This document shows, piece after piece, positions 51,868 to 61,172 of a stretch of 64,000 nucleotides of DNA. Source of the stretch: Lachnospiraceae bacterium. Lineage in GTDB: Bacteria; Bacillota; Clostridia; Lachnospirales; Lachnospiraceae. Within the stretch, counting starts at the first letter, position 1. Each line of letters opens with the position of its first letter. The translations under genes and the position numbers were made by a program. The notes under the pieces are model-generated. The model ran no database searches and was not told the origin of the DNA. It saw only the letters and a program-made list of their open reading frames with translations. The stretch covers positions 1-64,000 of the forward strand of contig JAFYAS010000033.1 in NCBI GenBank assembly GCA_017540605.1, read 5' to 3'.

Positions 51868-53277
51868 ATGTATAAGGATTATGATGATGTAGATGAGGGC
51901 ATGAGCCACGGAGACGAGCGTGACCTTGATGATATGTTGAACAATGAAGACGATGATGGTTACGAGAAATATTGTTATATGTGCCGAAGACCGGAATCAC
52001 AGGTTGGTAAGCTTATAAATATGCCCAATAATATATCCGTGTGCAGAAGCTGTATGCAGAAAACCTTTGATTCCTTTAGCAGCATGAATCTAGGATCTAT
52101 GGGCAAGATGGATATTGATCTTAGCCAGCTTTTAAGCATGCTTCCCAAGGATATGATGCCAAGAAGTCAAAGGGTCAAGAAAAAGAAAAAGGCGGAGAAG
52201 AAGGAAGAAGAGAAATTAACGCTCAAAAATATTCCTGCGCCCCACAAGCTGAAGGCTCAGCTAGACGCCTATGTGATAGGACAGGAAAGGGCTAAAAAGG
52301 CTGTATGTGTGGCTGTCTACAATCACTATAAGCGTGTCTTATCAGACGAGGCTGATGAAGTTGAGATTGAAAAATCCAATATGCTGATGCTTGGCCCTAC
52401 AGGCTCAGGAAAGACCTATATTGTAAAGACCATAGCAAAGATGCTCAATGTGCCTCTTGCAATTACAGATGCCACTACACTTACCGAGGCAGGCTATATA
52501 GGTGATGATGTGGAGAGCGTTCTTTCAAAGCTTTTAGCGGCTGCCGACAATGATGTAGAGAGGGCGGAGCATGGCATAGTATTCATAGACGAGATAGACA
52601 AGATCGCAAAAAAGAAGGAAACCAGATCCCGCGATGTAAGCGGCGAATCCGTGCAGCAAGGCCTTTTAAAGCTTTTAGAGGGTGCCGAGATCGAGGTACC
52701 TGTGGGCGCCGGAAGTAAGAATGCCATGGTTCCTCTTGAGACTATAAACACAAAGAATATCCTTTTTATCTGTGGAGGTGCTTTTCCGGATCTTGAGGAT
52801 ATCATAAAGAGAAGGCTTACAAAGACCTCGGCTATAGGCTTTAAGGCAGAGCTAAAGGATAAATATGATGACGAGGATGTTCTTTCAAAGGTAAGCGTTG
52901 AGGATCTTCGTGAATATGGAATGATACCGGAGTTTCTCGGAAGACTTCCGGTGATGTTTACCCTTTCAAAGCTTGACGAGGAGATGCTTATTGCCATACT
53001 TCGTGAACCTAAAAATGCTATTCTTAAGCAGTACAAAAAGCTTCTCGCTCTTGATGAGGTAGACCTTCAATTTGACGATTCTGCCCTTCGCGCTATTGCT
53101 AAAAAAGCTCTTGAGAAGGAGACCGGAGCGAGAGCGCTTAGAGCCATTATTGAGGATTTTATGCTTGATATCATGTATGAGGTTCCAAAGGATGACAATA
53201 TCGGAAGCGTGATCATTACAGGTGATTATGTTGAGGGCAAGGGCTCGCCCATCATTAAAATGAGGGGAGTGGATTGA
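51868..53277 (+). CDS. clpX: ATP-dependent protease ATPase subunit ClpX
   Basis: Start at 51868 (MYKDYDDVDE) after GTAGGAG; the ATG at 51826 has no site. 469 residues with an acidic 30-residue preface, then the zinc-binding dimerisation domain (C36, C39, C59, C62), Walker A GPTGSGKTY (from 176), pore loop AGYIGDDVES, Walker B VFIDEIDKIAKK, the ClpP-docking IGF tripeptide in SAIGFKAELK and the sensor regions MIPEFLGRLP and ETGARALRAI. It unfolds tagged proteins for ClpP. No clpP or tig is beside it, unlike the common order. The acidic preface and long zinc-to-AAA linker are less usual. Confidence 0.88.
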   Translation: MYKDYDDVDEGMSHGDERDLDDMLNNEDDDGYEKYCYMCRRPESQVGKLINMPNNISVCRSCMQKTFDSFSSMNLGSMGKMDIDLSQLLSMLPKDMMPRSQRVKKKKKAEKKEEEKLTLKNIPAPHKLKAQLDAYVIGQERAKKAVCVAVYNHYKRVLSDEADEVEIEKSNMLMLGPTGSGKTYIVKTIAKMLNVPLAITDATTLTEAGYIGDDVESVLSKLLAAADNDVERAEHGIVFIDEIDKIAKKKETRSRDVSGESVQQGLLKLLEGAEIEVPVGAGSKNAMVPLETINTKNILFICGGAFPDLEDIIKRRLTKTSAIGFKAELKDKYDDEDVLSKVSVEDLREYGMIPEFLGRLPVMFTLSKLDEEMLIAILREPKNAILKQYKKLLALDEVDLQFDDSALRAIAKKALEKETGARALRAIIEDFMLDIMYEVPKDDNIGSVIITGDYVEGKGSPIIKMRGVD

Positions 53278-53278
53278 T

Positions 53279-53689
53279 ATGGCAATGAATGAAAAGCATG
53301 GCAAATATGTGCTCAGTATGGGAAAGAGGATCAGACAATACCTTGAATATGTGGATGAATTTTTGGACAATCCCCCGAAGGACTGTGATCTCCAAAAGGA
53401 GATAGAAAGACATTTGCAGCAGATAGCCTTCTTTTCTCATGAGAGGTTTATACATCTCATCGTAATGTGTCTTTTTGCAGTGGGTGCGGTTATGACATTT
53501 TTAGCGCTGGCCATAGAGACCAATCTCATCGTGATGCTTTTACTCATTATGCTGTTGGTTTTGCTGGTACCCTATGTAAGACATTATTATCTGATGGAGA
53601 ACAGTGTTCAGACCATGTATGAGCAATATGACAGAATGTTGGCTATGACGGGGGACAAGGTTTTTAAGGCTGATTATAACAAGAAGTAA
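53279..53689 (+). CDS. Small membrane protein of unknown function, two transmembrane segments
   Basis: 136 residues. A charged N-terminal helix (residues 1-60), then two hydrophobic segments separated by a short turn (HLIVMCLFAVGAVMTFLAL and NLIVMLLLIMLLVLLVPYV), then a C-terminal cytosolic helix (YEQYDRMLAMTGDKV). It starts one base after the clpX stop, so it is translated with ClpX and could be a membrane substrate or adaptor, but nothing in the sequence shows that. No family recognised. Confidence 0.65.
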   Translation: MAMNEKHGKYVLSMGKRIRQYLEYVDEFLDNPPKDCDLQKEIERHLQQIAFFSHERFIHLIVMCLFAVGAVMTFLALAIETNLIVMLLLIMLLVLLVPYVRHYYLMENSVQTMYEQYDRMLAMTGDKVFKADYNKK

Positions 53690-53690
53690 G

Positions 53691-53721
53691 GTGACTTTTC
53701 ACTAAAGCTCTGAACAGTTAC
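53691..53721 (+). repeat. Structured repeat, internally deleted copy D (31 bp)
   Basis: GTGACTTTTCACTAAAGC continues CTCTGAACAGTTAC. This corresponds to the first roughly 27 bases of the 148-bp repeat joined to its last roughly 8 through the shared CTGAACA, with the middle missing. It lies just after the small membrane protein gene. Confidence 0.6.
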
Positions 53722-53745
53722 GAAATAAGGGAGTTTATATATTAG

Positions 53746-55590
53746 ATGAGAAAAATTAAGAATTATCTGTTTATTACAATGCTTGCATTTTCCCTATCAT
53801 TTGGAGGAAGTGTAGCCTATGCAGCCAAGAGTGAGGAGCTTCCTGTGCCTGAAAAAGGGGAAGAGGCTACTGTATCCGAATACGGACTTTTGGGCTTTCA
53901 GAATATGCATTTTGATGATGGAGAGGTAGAGGAGGAAGGGGACGGACTTTCCCGTGGTGCAAGCTACCCTTCACATTATAGCTCTGCTGAGAAGGGCTAT
54001 GTGACATCGGTAAAGAATCAGCTGACCACAGGTGCCTGCTGGGCATTTTCTGCTGTTTCCTGCATAGAAACCGATGCCATAAAGAACAAGAGAAAGATAG
54101 GCGGTAAGAAAAGAGGGTTAAGTCTTGATCTTTCCGAGAGACATCTTGTATATTTTACTTATCATCCAAAGAATGATCCATTAAACAATAACAAGGGAGA
54201 TAAGGTAACATATACCTATAGCGGTCAGGAGTTCTATCGCGGAGGCAACAGCATCATGGCGGCGGTAAGCCTTGCAAACGGTGAAGGCCCTGTGTATGAA
54301 TCGGTAGCGCCTTTTTCTGACAACTCAGTAAAGGCATCAAAGGATTACCAGAGCCTTCTGTCATTAAAGAGCATGGATATGATCTTTGCTACCAACGGTC
54401 AGGCTCAGAAGAATGCCAAGGCTATAAAAAAGGCTATTCTCCAGAACGGAGCATGTGTATTTACTATCGATTATGAATTTGCCAGAAATTATGACAGCAC
54501 ACCTGAGAATTATTATTATCCAAAAAGCAATTCTCTAAAGACCAATCATGATGTGACTGTTGTAGGTTGGGATGATAATTATCCGGCATCAAAGTTCTCT
54601 GAATTTACACCGCCGGGAGATGGAGCATGGCTCGTAAAGAACAGTTGGGGGTCAGCTTGGGGAGAAAACGGATATTTTTGGTATTCGTATCATGATCCCG
54701 GACTGTTTTCTGCATGGGCATATACTATGTCAGAAAAGAAATATGACAATGACTATTTTTACAGCAATATGCCTATGATAGGCGATTGCGGAAGCAGAAT
54801 GCATCCCGGAAGGAAATCAACCTTTGCCAATACCTACACCATAAAGGCTTCAGACACCGGTTATGAAAAGATCGAAGCAGTAGGCTTTGGTGTATCCAAT
54901 TCCAATGTGAAATACGAGATCGAGCTTTATGCGAATTCAAAAGCCGGCAAGCCTAAAAGCGGTAAGAAGCTTTTAAAGAAGGCCACTACCGGCAAACTAA
55001 AATATGCGGGTTATCATGTGGTGGAGCTTAAGACGCCGGTTTATGTGAAGTCCGGTACCGATGTGACGGTTCTTGTGACGGTAAAGGATTGTGACGGCGA
55101 CACTGTATTTTTGTGGGTTGATCAGGGAAAGAGAACTGATTCCTATACCGAGGTAGCAAATGCTGCCCATTATGGCTATGCCAGCATAAAGCACAATGCC
55201 AAGATCGCAAAGAAAAAGAGCGTGTGGTCTTTGGAGGGTGTATCCGGTTGGCTTGATATCGGCAATGCCTATGGTGAAACCGCATGTATAAATATGTATA
55301 CCGATACACCGAATACAAAGATCAAGAGCATAGCTTCAAAGGGTGGCAAGGTATCCTTAAGCTGGAACAAGACAGGTGGTGCTACCGGTTATAAGATCCT
55401 TCGTTCCGAGAAAAAGAATAAGGACTATAAGGAGATAAAGACTGTCGATTCAAAGACCCTTAAGTATACCGATAAGAAGGTTAAAAAGGGAAAGACTTAT
55501 TATTACAAGGTGGTTCCCGTAAAGAAGATAGATGGAAAAGCTTTATCCGGGAAAAAGACGGCAGCTTCAAGTATAAAGGTTAAGAAGTAG
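53746..55590 (+). CDS. Secreted C1A (papain-like) cysteine peptidase with C-terminal lectin-like and fibronectin-type parts
   Basis: 614 residues. Signal peptide 1-27 (ending VAYAA). The peptidase domain has KNQLTTGACWAFSAVSCIET (C98), NHDVTVVGWDDNYP (H268) and AWLVKNSWGSAWGENGYFWY (N299), a complete papain catalytic set. A lectin-like beta domain seen behind bacterial C1 peptidases follows (about 340-510), then an about 90-residue fibronectin-III-like domain (IKSIASKGGKVSLSW...GYKILRSEKK). There is no membrane anchor. It may cut or process surface proteins or host/diet proteins. The site AAGGGAG is 12 bases before the ATG, rather far. Confidence 0.85.
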   Translation: MRKIKNYLFITMLAFSLSFGGSVAYAAKSEELPVPEKGEEATVSEYGLLGFQNMHFDDGEVEEEGDGLSRGASYPSHYSSAEKGYVTSVKNQLTTGACWAFSAVSCIETDAIKNKRKIGGKKRGLSLDLSERHLVYFTYHPKNDPLNNNKGDKVTYTYSGQEFYRGGNSIMAAVSLANGEGPVYESVAPFSDNSVKASKDYQSLLSLKSMDMIFATNGQAQKNAKAIKKAILQNGACVFTIDYEFARNYDSTPENYYYPKSNSLKTNHDVTVVGWDDNYPASKFSEFTPPGDGAWLVKNSWGSAWGENGYFWYSYHDPGLFSAWAYTMSEKKYDNDYFYSNMPMIGDCGSRMHPGRKSTFANTYTIKASDTGYEKIEAVGFGVSNSNVKYEIELYANSKAGKPKSGKKLLKKATTGKLKYAGYHVVELKTPVYVKSGTDVTVLVTVKDCDGDTVFLWVDQGKRTDSYTEVANAAHYGYASIKHNAKIAKKKSVWSLEGVSGWLDIGNAYGETACINMYTDTPNTKIKSIASKGGKVSLSWNKTGGATGYKILRSEKKNKDYKEIKTVDSKTLKYTDKKVKKGKTYYYKVVPVKKIDGKALSGKKTAASSIKVKK

Positions 55591-55594
55591 GTAC

Positions 55595-56578
55595 ATGAGA
55601 TCATTTATCAACACAATGAAATATGGAGACGGAAAGACAAAGGCTTTGATGCTTTCTATAGCAGGTCTTATCGTAGGAGCACTGGTGCTTGTGGTTTTGG
55701 CAATACTTCTTCCTATGATGAACCTTTTTGCAGTCGCTCTTGTGATGATAGTGATCGCCATAGTTCTTTCCCAGCAATATACATTTTCGGATATACGCCC
55801 TTATGAGGAGCTTGACGAGGTCACGCTGGCGAATATGCTTCCCGAGGATGTCCTCACTCACTACGATGAGGAGAGGCTTAAGATGGTTTTCATACGATTC
55901 AGGGTGAGAGCGGATCATAAGCCCATATTGATAGACAGATCCGAAAAGCATAGGATAAATCAGGTTCCGGCATATATCTGGGTGTTAAAGGGACAGGTGC
56001 ATATCCTGTTGTTTGAAAAAACTCCCAGGGAGATCGTACTTCCTGAGATGGGATTTCGCGTTGTCAGATATAGAAGAAATGCCCCTGTAAATATCAAGGG
56101 CGAATATGTTCAGATGAAAAAGCCCTCGCTACTAAAGAAGGTATTTGAAGATTATCTTCCCCAGGTTCACGAGAGAGGAAGCGGATCGGTAAAAAGAGGC
56201 TTCAAGAATCTTTATATCATAGGTGATGATATAGAGATCACGGCAAAGTCTGCAAAGAATGTATTTGATATGATCGACTCCAATTTTGAGATAGATGACA
56301 AATTCACCAGATCAGGGGAATACGGAGAAGAATTCATAGAGATGTATAAGGCGTACACTCTTTTCAGGGACCAGATCACAGATGCAGTTGTTTATAAGAA
56401 TACTGTGACAAGGATCCTTGATGAGATGGCACTTTCAAATATGCTTGATTCAGCGCTAAAGCACAATCTCGATCAGATGATGGAGGTTCACTTCATTTCC
56501 GAGGACTATTATAAATATTGTCTGGAAAAGAGGATAGCACTTAAAAAGGAACAGATGAAACAAATGAAGAAAGGATAA
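55595..56578 (+). CDS. Membrane protein of unknown function with large cytosolic domain
   Basis: 327 residues. Two adjacent transmembrane segments in residues 23-62 (ALMLSIAGLIVGALVLVVLA and MMNLFAVALVMIVIAIVLS), then a 260-residue soluble part with basic/acidic helices near its end (EKRIALKKEQMKQMKKG). I do not recognise a domain. It shares the two-helix-plus-cytosolic-domain plan with the small protein at 53279, though the sequences are not evidently alike. It begins four bases after the peptidase gene and six bases before glnN. Confidence 0.6.
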   Translation: MRSFINTMKYGDGKTKALMLSIAGLIVGALVLVVLAILLPMMNLFAVALVMIVIAIVLSQQYTFSDIRPYEELDEVTLANMLPEDVLTHYDEERLKMVFIRFRVRADHKPILIDRSEKHRINQVPAYIWVLKGQVHILLFEKTPREIVLPEMGFRVVRYRRNAPVNIKGEYVQMKKPSLLKKVFEDYLPQVHERGSGSVKRGFKNLYIIGDDIEITAKSAKNVFDMIDSNFEIDDKFTRSGEYGEEFIEMYKAYTLFRDQITDAVVYKNTVTRILDEMALSNMLDSALKHNLDQMMEVHFISEDYYKYCLEKRIALKKEQMKQMKKG

Positions 56579-56584
56579 ATTAAG

Positions 56585-58699
56585 ATGAACGAGAGAGTAG
56601 ATGTACCGGAGTTATTCGGATCCCATGTATTTAACGACAGAGTTATGAGACAAAGGCTTCCGAAGAATGTCTACAAGGAGCTTAAGGAGACCATAGAGCT
56701 TGGAAAGGAGCTTAATCCAGCCATAGCTGATACGGTTGCCAATGCCATGAAGGATTGGGCTGTGGAGATGGGAGCAACACATTTTACCCATTGGTTCCAG
56801 CCGATGACGGGAGTAACGGCTGAAAAACACGACGCCTTTATCAATCCCACAAACGATGGTAAGGTTCTATTGGAGTTTTCCGGAAAGGAGCTCATAAAAG
56901 GAGAGCCTGATGCATCAAGCTTTCCCTCAGGGGGACTTCGTGCGACCTTTGAGGCGAGAGGCTATACAGCCTGGGATTGCACATCTCCGGCTTTCGTAAA
57001 GGAGACTCCCGGCGGAACCATCGTGCTATGTATTCCCACGGCTTTCTGTTCATATACAGGTGAGGCTCTTGATTACAAGACACCTCTTCTTCGTTCTATG
57101 GATGCGATAAATGTACAGGCTCTTAGGATATTAAGACTATTTGGCAATCTCACCTCAACGAGAGTAGTGCCCTCAGTGGGACCTGAGCAGGAATATTTCC
57201 TTGTGGATAGAGCTTTATATAAGCAGAGAAAGGATCTGATCTTCACTGGAAGAACTCTTTTTGGCGCTATGCCTCCCAAGGGTCAGGAGATGGATGATCA
57301 TTATTTCGGAAGCGTGAAGGAAAGAGTGTCAAGCTTCATGAATGATCTTAATATAGAGCTTTGGAAGCTTGGAATCAGTGCAAAGACACAGCACAACGAA
57401 GTGGCACCTGCACAGCATGAGCTTGCTCCTGTATATGCCACCATCAATGTGGCTACGGATCACAACCAGCTCATCATGGAGATCATGAGAAAGGTAGCTA
57501 TGAGAAAGGGACTTAAGTGCCTTCTTCACGAGAAACCCTTTGCCGGGGTCAATGGTTCAGGTAAGCATGACAACTGGTCACTTGTTACTGATGACGGGAT
57601 CAACCTTTTAGAGCCCGGTAGGACGCCTCACGAGAATACACAGTTCCTACTCTTTTTGGTAGCCATACTTCGTGCGGTAGATCTTCATGCAGATCTTTTA
57701 AGACTTTCTGCATCCTCAGTGGGCAACGATCTTCGTCTTGGTGGAAATGAGGCACCTCCTGCCATCATCTCTGTTTTCCTCGGAGAGCAGCTTCAGGATG
57801 TACTTAATCAGCTTGAAAAGAAGGGTGAGGCAACCCGTTCAATAAAGGGACATGCCTATGATGCGGGAGTATCCACACTTCCTTCCTTCAGACAGGATGC
57901 CACAGATAGAAACAGAACCTCACCATTTGCATTTACGGGAAATAAATTTGAGTTCCGTATGGTTGGCTCTACACAGTCCGTTGCAGCACCGAATATCGTA
58001 CTAAATACCATAGTAGCTGATTCACTTTGTGATATAGCTGATTCTCTTGAGGGAGTAGAGAACTTTGAGACAGCTGTACATGAGCTCATCACCAAGCTCA
58101 TCAAGGAGCACAAGAGGATCATCTTCAACGGAGACGGATATTCGAAGGAATGGTATGAAGAAGCCGAAAAGAGGGGCTTAAAGAGCATTGCATCTATGGT
58201 AGATGCTATTCCCGCTATGACCACAGATAAGGCGAAGAAGCTCTTTACCAAGCATCATGTATTCAATGAGACCGAGCTCAATGCCCGTGCAGATATACAT
58301 TATGAAATCTATTCAAAGGCGATAAATATTGAAGCAAAGACCATGATAGAGATGTCGAAAAAGCAGATCATACCTGCAGTTATCAGATATCAGACAGAGC
58401 TTGCTGAGGGTGTGAATGCCCTAAAGGCAGCAGGTATTTCAGAGGTATCGGTTCAGACAGAGCTGATGACAGGTATAGCTACCGAGCTAAAGACTATGAA
58501 CGATGCTTTAGGTAAGCTTTGCGAGTCGGTAAAAAAGGCGGAGAGCATTGAAGATGATGCTGAGAGATCCCATTTCTTCCATGATGTGGTATGTGTTGAT
58601 ATGGAGGCTCTGAGAGCTCCTGCTGATAAGCTAGAGCTGATGCTACCAAGAACCGCTTGGCCCTTCCCTCAGTATGCAGAGCTGATGTTTGATATTTAA
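56585..58699 (+). CDS. glnN: Glutamine synthetase type III
   Basis: 704 residues, the length of GSIII enzymes (type I is about 450). The start [16 protein letters not shown] and THWFQPMTG...EKHDAFI are GSIII hallmarks. Catalytic blocks include [12 protein letters not shown] (metal Glu), [16 protein letters not shown] (metal and ATP site) and [18 protein letters not shown]. It condenses glutamate and ammonia to glutamine, feeding GlmS among others. A terminator follows 14 bases after the stop. Confidence 0.95.
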   Translation: MNERVDVPELFGSHVFNDRVMRQRLPKNVYKELKETIELGKELNPAIADTVANAMKDWAVEMGATHFTHWFQPMTGVTAEKHDAFINPTNDGKVLLEFSGKELIKGEPDASSFPSGGLRATFEARGYTAWDCTSPAFVKETPGGTIVLCIPTAFCSYTGEALDYKTPLLRSMDAINVQALRILRLFGNLTSTRVVPSVGPEQEYFLVDRALYKQRKDLIFTGRTLFGAMPPKGQEMDDHYFGSVKERVSSFMNDLNIELWKLGISAKTQHNEVAPAQHELAPVYATINVATDHNQLIMEIMRKVAMRKGLKCLLHEKPFAGVNGSGKHDNWSLVTDDGINLLEPGRTPHENTQFLLFLVAILRAVDLHADLLRLSASSVGNDLRLGGNEAPPAIISVFLGEQLQDVLNQLEKKGEATRSIKGHAYDAGVSTLPSFRQDATDRNRTSPFAFTGNKFEFRMVGSTQSVAAPNIVLNTIVADSLCDIADSLEGVENFETAVHELITKLIKEHKRIIFNGDGYSKEWYEEAEKRGLKSIASMVDAIPAMTTDKAKKLFTKHHVFNETELNARADIHYEIYSKAINIEAKTMIEMSKKQIIPAVIRYQTELAEGVNALKAAGISEVSVQTELMTGIATELKTMNDALGKLCESVKKAESIEDDAERSHFFHDVVCVDMEALRAPADKLELMLPRTAWPFPQYAELMFDI

Positions 58700-58713
58700 A
58701 TGCTTGAAGAAAA

Positions 58714-58745
58714 GGGCACTATGTATTATAATAGTGCCCTAATTG
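58714..58745 (+). terminator. Terminator of glnN
   Basis: GGGCACTAT (58714-58722), loop GTATTATA, ATAGTGCCC (58731-58739), then TAATTG. The T-tract is poor but the stem is perfect. Confidence 0.6.
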
Positions 58746-58747
58746 TA

Positions 58748-58781
58748 GGATTGCGGGAGCTGCAAAGCAGCGGAGCAATCC
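58748..58781. other. Stem-loop in the glnN-thrC gap
   Basis: GGATTGC (58748-58754) and GCAATCC (58775-58781) enclose a second stem GCTGC-AAA-GCAGC. No T-tract follows, so a terminator is unlikely. Confidence 0.5.
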
Positions 58782-58790
58782 GTGGTATCA

Positions 58791-58820
58791 GTTGGGGGCA
58801 AAATACCTTTTGACCCCAAC
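58791..58820. promoter_or_regulatory. Inverted repeat overlapping the thrC promoter
   Basis: GTTGGGGGCAAAA (58791-58803) and TTTTGACCCCAAC (58808-58820) match at 12 of 13 positions with a TACC spacer. The right arm contains the -35 box, so a protein bound here would block polymerase. Confidence 0.5.
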
Positions 58821-58839
58821 ATCATTGTATACATATATT
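58810..58839 (+). promoter_or_regulatory. Promoter of thrC
   Basis: TTGACC (58810-58815), 18 bp, TATATT (58834-58839), 20 bp before the ATG. Confidence 0.55.
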
Positions 58840-58859
58840 AAAGAAAAGAGGATACTTAT

Positions 58860-60347
58860 ATGAATGTAACCTATAAAAGTACTAGGAATAACAATGAGAC
58901 AGCTACAGCATCACAGGCTATATTAAAGGGTCTTGCAGAGAACGGTGGACTTTTTGTTCCCAATCATATCCCTGCATTTGACAAGTCGCTTGATGAGCTT
59001 TCCAAGATGAGCTACAAGGAAGTGGCATACGAAGTGATGAAGCTTATGTTCACTGATTTTACTGAGGAAGAGTTAAAGCATTGTATCGATGGTGCTTATG
59101 ACAAGAAGTTCGATACTGAGCTTATCGCCCCTCTTGTAAAGAAGGCAGGAGCCAACTATCTTGAGCTCTTCCACGGTGCGACCATAGCATTTAAGGATAT
59201 GGCGCTTTCTATTCTGCCTTATCTTTTAGTTACATCCGCAAAGAAGAACAATGTCAAGAATGATATAGTGATACTTACAGCAACCTCAGGTGATACAGGA
59301 AAGGCCGCACTTGCCGGCTTTGCTGATGTGCCCGGAACAAAGATCATCGTCTTCTATCCCAAGAATGGTGTAAGTCCCATTCAGGAGAAGCAGATGGTTA
59401 CACAGCGTGGTGACAACACCTCTGTTGTGGGTATCATCGGTAACTTTGATGATGCTCAGACAGGTGTTAAGAACATGTTCAACAATGCTGAGCTTAAGGC
59501 AGAGATGGATAAGAAGGGATTCCAGTTCTCATCTGCCAATTCTATAAACATCGGTCGTCTTGTACCTCAGATGGTTTACTATGTATATGCATACACAAGA
59601 CTTGTGGCAAATGGCGAGATCAAGTCAGGTGATCCCATCAATGTGGTAGTTCCCACAGGAAACTTCGGAAATATCCTTGCAGCATACTACGCAAAGACCA
59701 TGGGACTTCCCATTGCAAAGCTTATCTGTGCATCAAATGAGAACAAGGTGCTTTTTGACTTCTTCAAGACAGGTATCTATGACAAGAACAGAGACTTCAT
59801 CCTTACAACCTCTCCTTCAATGGATATCCTGATCTCAAGCAACCTTGAGAGACTTATATACAAGATCGCAGACGAGAGCGATGCAAAGGACAATGAGCTG
59901 ATGACCTCACTTAACACTAACGGTAAGTACGAGATCACAGCGGATATGAAGGCAAAGCTTGATGACTTCTTCGGTGGTTTCGCAACAGAGGCAGAGTGTG
60001 CTGCCACTATCAAGAAGGTATACGAGTCAGATAGCTACATCATGGATACACATACAGCGGTAGCTGCTACCGTATATGACAAATATGTGGCAGAGACCGG
60101 TGACAAGACACCTACAGTGATCGCATCAACTGCGAGCCCTTACAAGTTCACAAGAAGCGTAATGAATGCTATCGATCCCGCATATGATTCAAAGAGCGAT
60201 TTCGAGCTTGTAGATGAGCTCAACAAGCTTTCAGGTGTAAAGGTTCCTCAGGCAATCGAGGATATCCGTACTGCTCCCGTACTCCATGACACTGTATGTG
60301 ACAAGAGCGAAATGGAGAAGACGGTAAGGAATATTTTAAAGCTTTAA
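58860..60347 (+). CDS. thrC: Threonine synthase
   Basis: 495 residues, PLP fold type II. It turns O-phosphohomoserine to threonine. The PLP lysine is K112 in LFHGATIAFKDMALS, the phosphate loop is TATSGDTGKAALAGF, and FYPKNGVSPIQEKQM and NSINIGRLVPQMVYY are threonine synthase landmarks of the longer class. GAGGATAC is the ribosome site. It appears to be a single-gene unit with its own promoter; no hom or thrB is adjacent. Confidence 0.93.
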   Translation: MNVTYKSTRNNNETATASQAILKGLAENGGLFVPNHIPAFDKSLDELSKMSYKEVAYEVMKLMFTDFTEEELKHCIDGAYDKKFDTELIAPLVKKAGANYLELFHGATIAFKDMALSILPYLLVTSAKKNNVKNDIVILTATSGDTGKAALAGFADVPGTKIIVFYPKNGVSPIQEKQMVTQRGDNTSVVGIIGNFDDAQTGVKNMFNNAELKAEMDKKGFQFSSANSINIGRLVPQMVYYVYAYTRLVANGEIKSGDPINVVVPTGNFGNILAAYYAKTMGLPIAKLICASNENKVLFDFFKTGIYDKNRDFILTTSPSMDILISSNLERLIYKIADESDAKDNELMTSLNTNGKYEITADMKAKLDDFFGGFATEAECAATIKKVYESDSYIMDTHTAVAATVYDKYVAETGDKTPTVIASTASPYKFTRSVMNAIDPAYDSKSDFELVDELNKLSGVKVPQAIEDIRTAPVLHDTVCDKSEMEKTVRNILKL

Positions 60348-60373
60348 GCATAACAAAGCGCCGGTTTTGCGGA

Positions 60374-60405
60374 GAACATATCACTTCGGTGCGTAGGGAA
60401 CATAT
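60374..60405 (+). repeat. Short direct repeat before sufC
   Basis: GAACATAT occurs at 60374-60381 and 60398-60405, 24 bp apart (roughly two helical turns), in the 72-bp gap ahead of sufC. It could be an operator or chance. Confidence 0.25.
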
Positions 60406-60419
60406 AGAAAGGTAAAATA

Positions 60420-61160
60420 ATGTCAAACATACTTTTATCTATCAAAGGACTTTCAGCTAGTGTTGACGGCGAGAAAATCCTAGATAATATCAATTTGGAT
60501 ATCAGAAAGGGCGAAACCCACGTATTGATGGGTCCCAACGGTGCCGGTAAATCTACTCTCGGCAATGTGCTGATGGGCAATCCCGTATACAAGGTTGAGT
60601 CAGGAAGCATTCTTTTTAATGGTGAGGAGATCGTTGGTGAATCCACAGACAAGCGTGCCAATCGCGGAATGTTCTTGTCCTTCCAGAATCCTTTGGAGGT
60701 GCCGGGACTTGGTCTTGATTCATTTATCAGGAATGCAAAGAGACAGCAGACAGGAAAGCCTGTAAAGATCTTCCAGTTTAAGAAGGAGCTTGAGGAGACC
60801 ATGAAACTTCTCAATATGGATCACTCTTATGCGGACAGAGATCTCAATGTAGGTTTTTCCGGTGGTGAGAAGAAGAAGGCTGAGATCCTTCAGCTTCTGA
60901 TGCTCAATCCCACATTTGCTATTTTGGACGAGACAGATTCAGGCCTTGATGTGGATGCGGTTAAGACGGTATCCAAGGGAGTTGAGGAATTCCAGAAGAA
61001 CGGAGACAAGGCTCTTCTGATCATTACCCACTCGACCAGGATCCTTGAGTCCTTGAAGGTTGATCATACCCATATACTTGTGAGCGGTCATATCGTAAAG
61101 AGTGGTGACGGCTCCCTTGTTGACGAGATAAATGAGCATGGATTTGAATCATACATGTAA
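60420..61160 (+). CDS. sufC: Fe-S cluster assembly ATPase SufC
   Basis: 246 residues, an ABC-type ATPase without membrane partner: Walker A LMGPNGAGKSTLGNVLMG, signature VGFSGGEKKKAEI, Walker B FAILDETDSGLDVDAV, and the SufC-specific FLSFQNPLEVPG. It binds the SufB-SufD scaffold on which clusters are built. First gene of sufC-sufB-sufD-sufS. The ATG is preceded by GAAAGG. Confidence 0.95.
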   Translation: MSNILLSIKGLSASVDGEKILDNINLDIRKGETHVLMGPNGAGKSTLGNVLMGNPVYKVESGSILFNGEEIVGESTDKRANRGMFLSFQNPLEVPGLGLDSFIRNAKRQQTGKPVKIFQFKKELEETMKLLNMDHSYADRDLNVGFSGGEKKKAEILQLLMLNPTFAILDETDSGLDVDAVKTVSKGVEEFQKNGDKALLIITHSTRILESLKVDHTHILVSGHIVKSGDGSLVDEINEHGFESYM

Positions 61161-61172
61161 GATGGAGTTATT

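Noticed and set aside
58700-58859. T-box leader for thrC
   Set aside because: No T-box sequence, no specifier loop of sufficient size, and no terminator next to the start codon.
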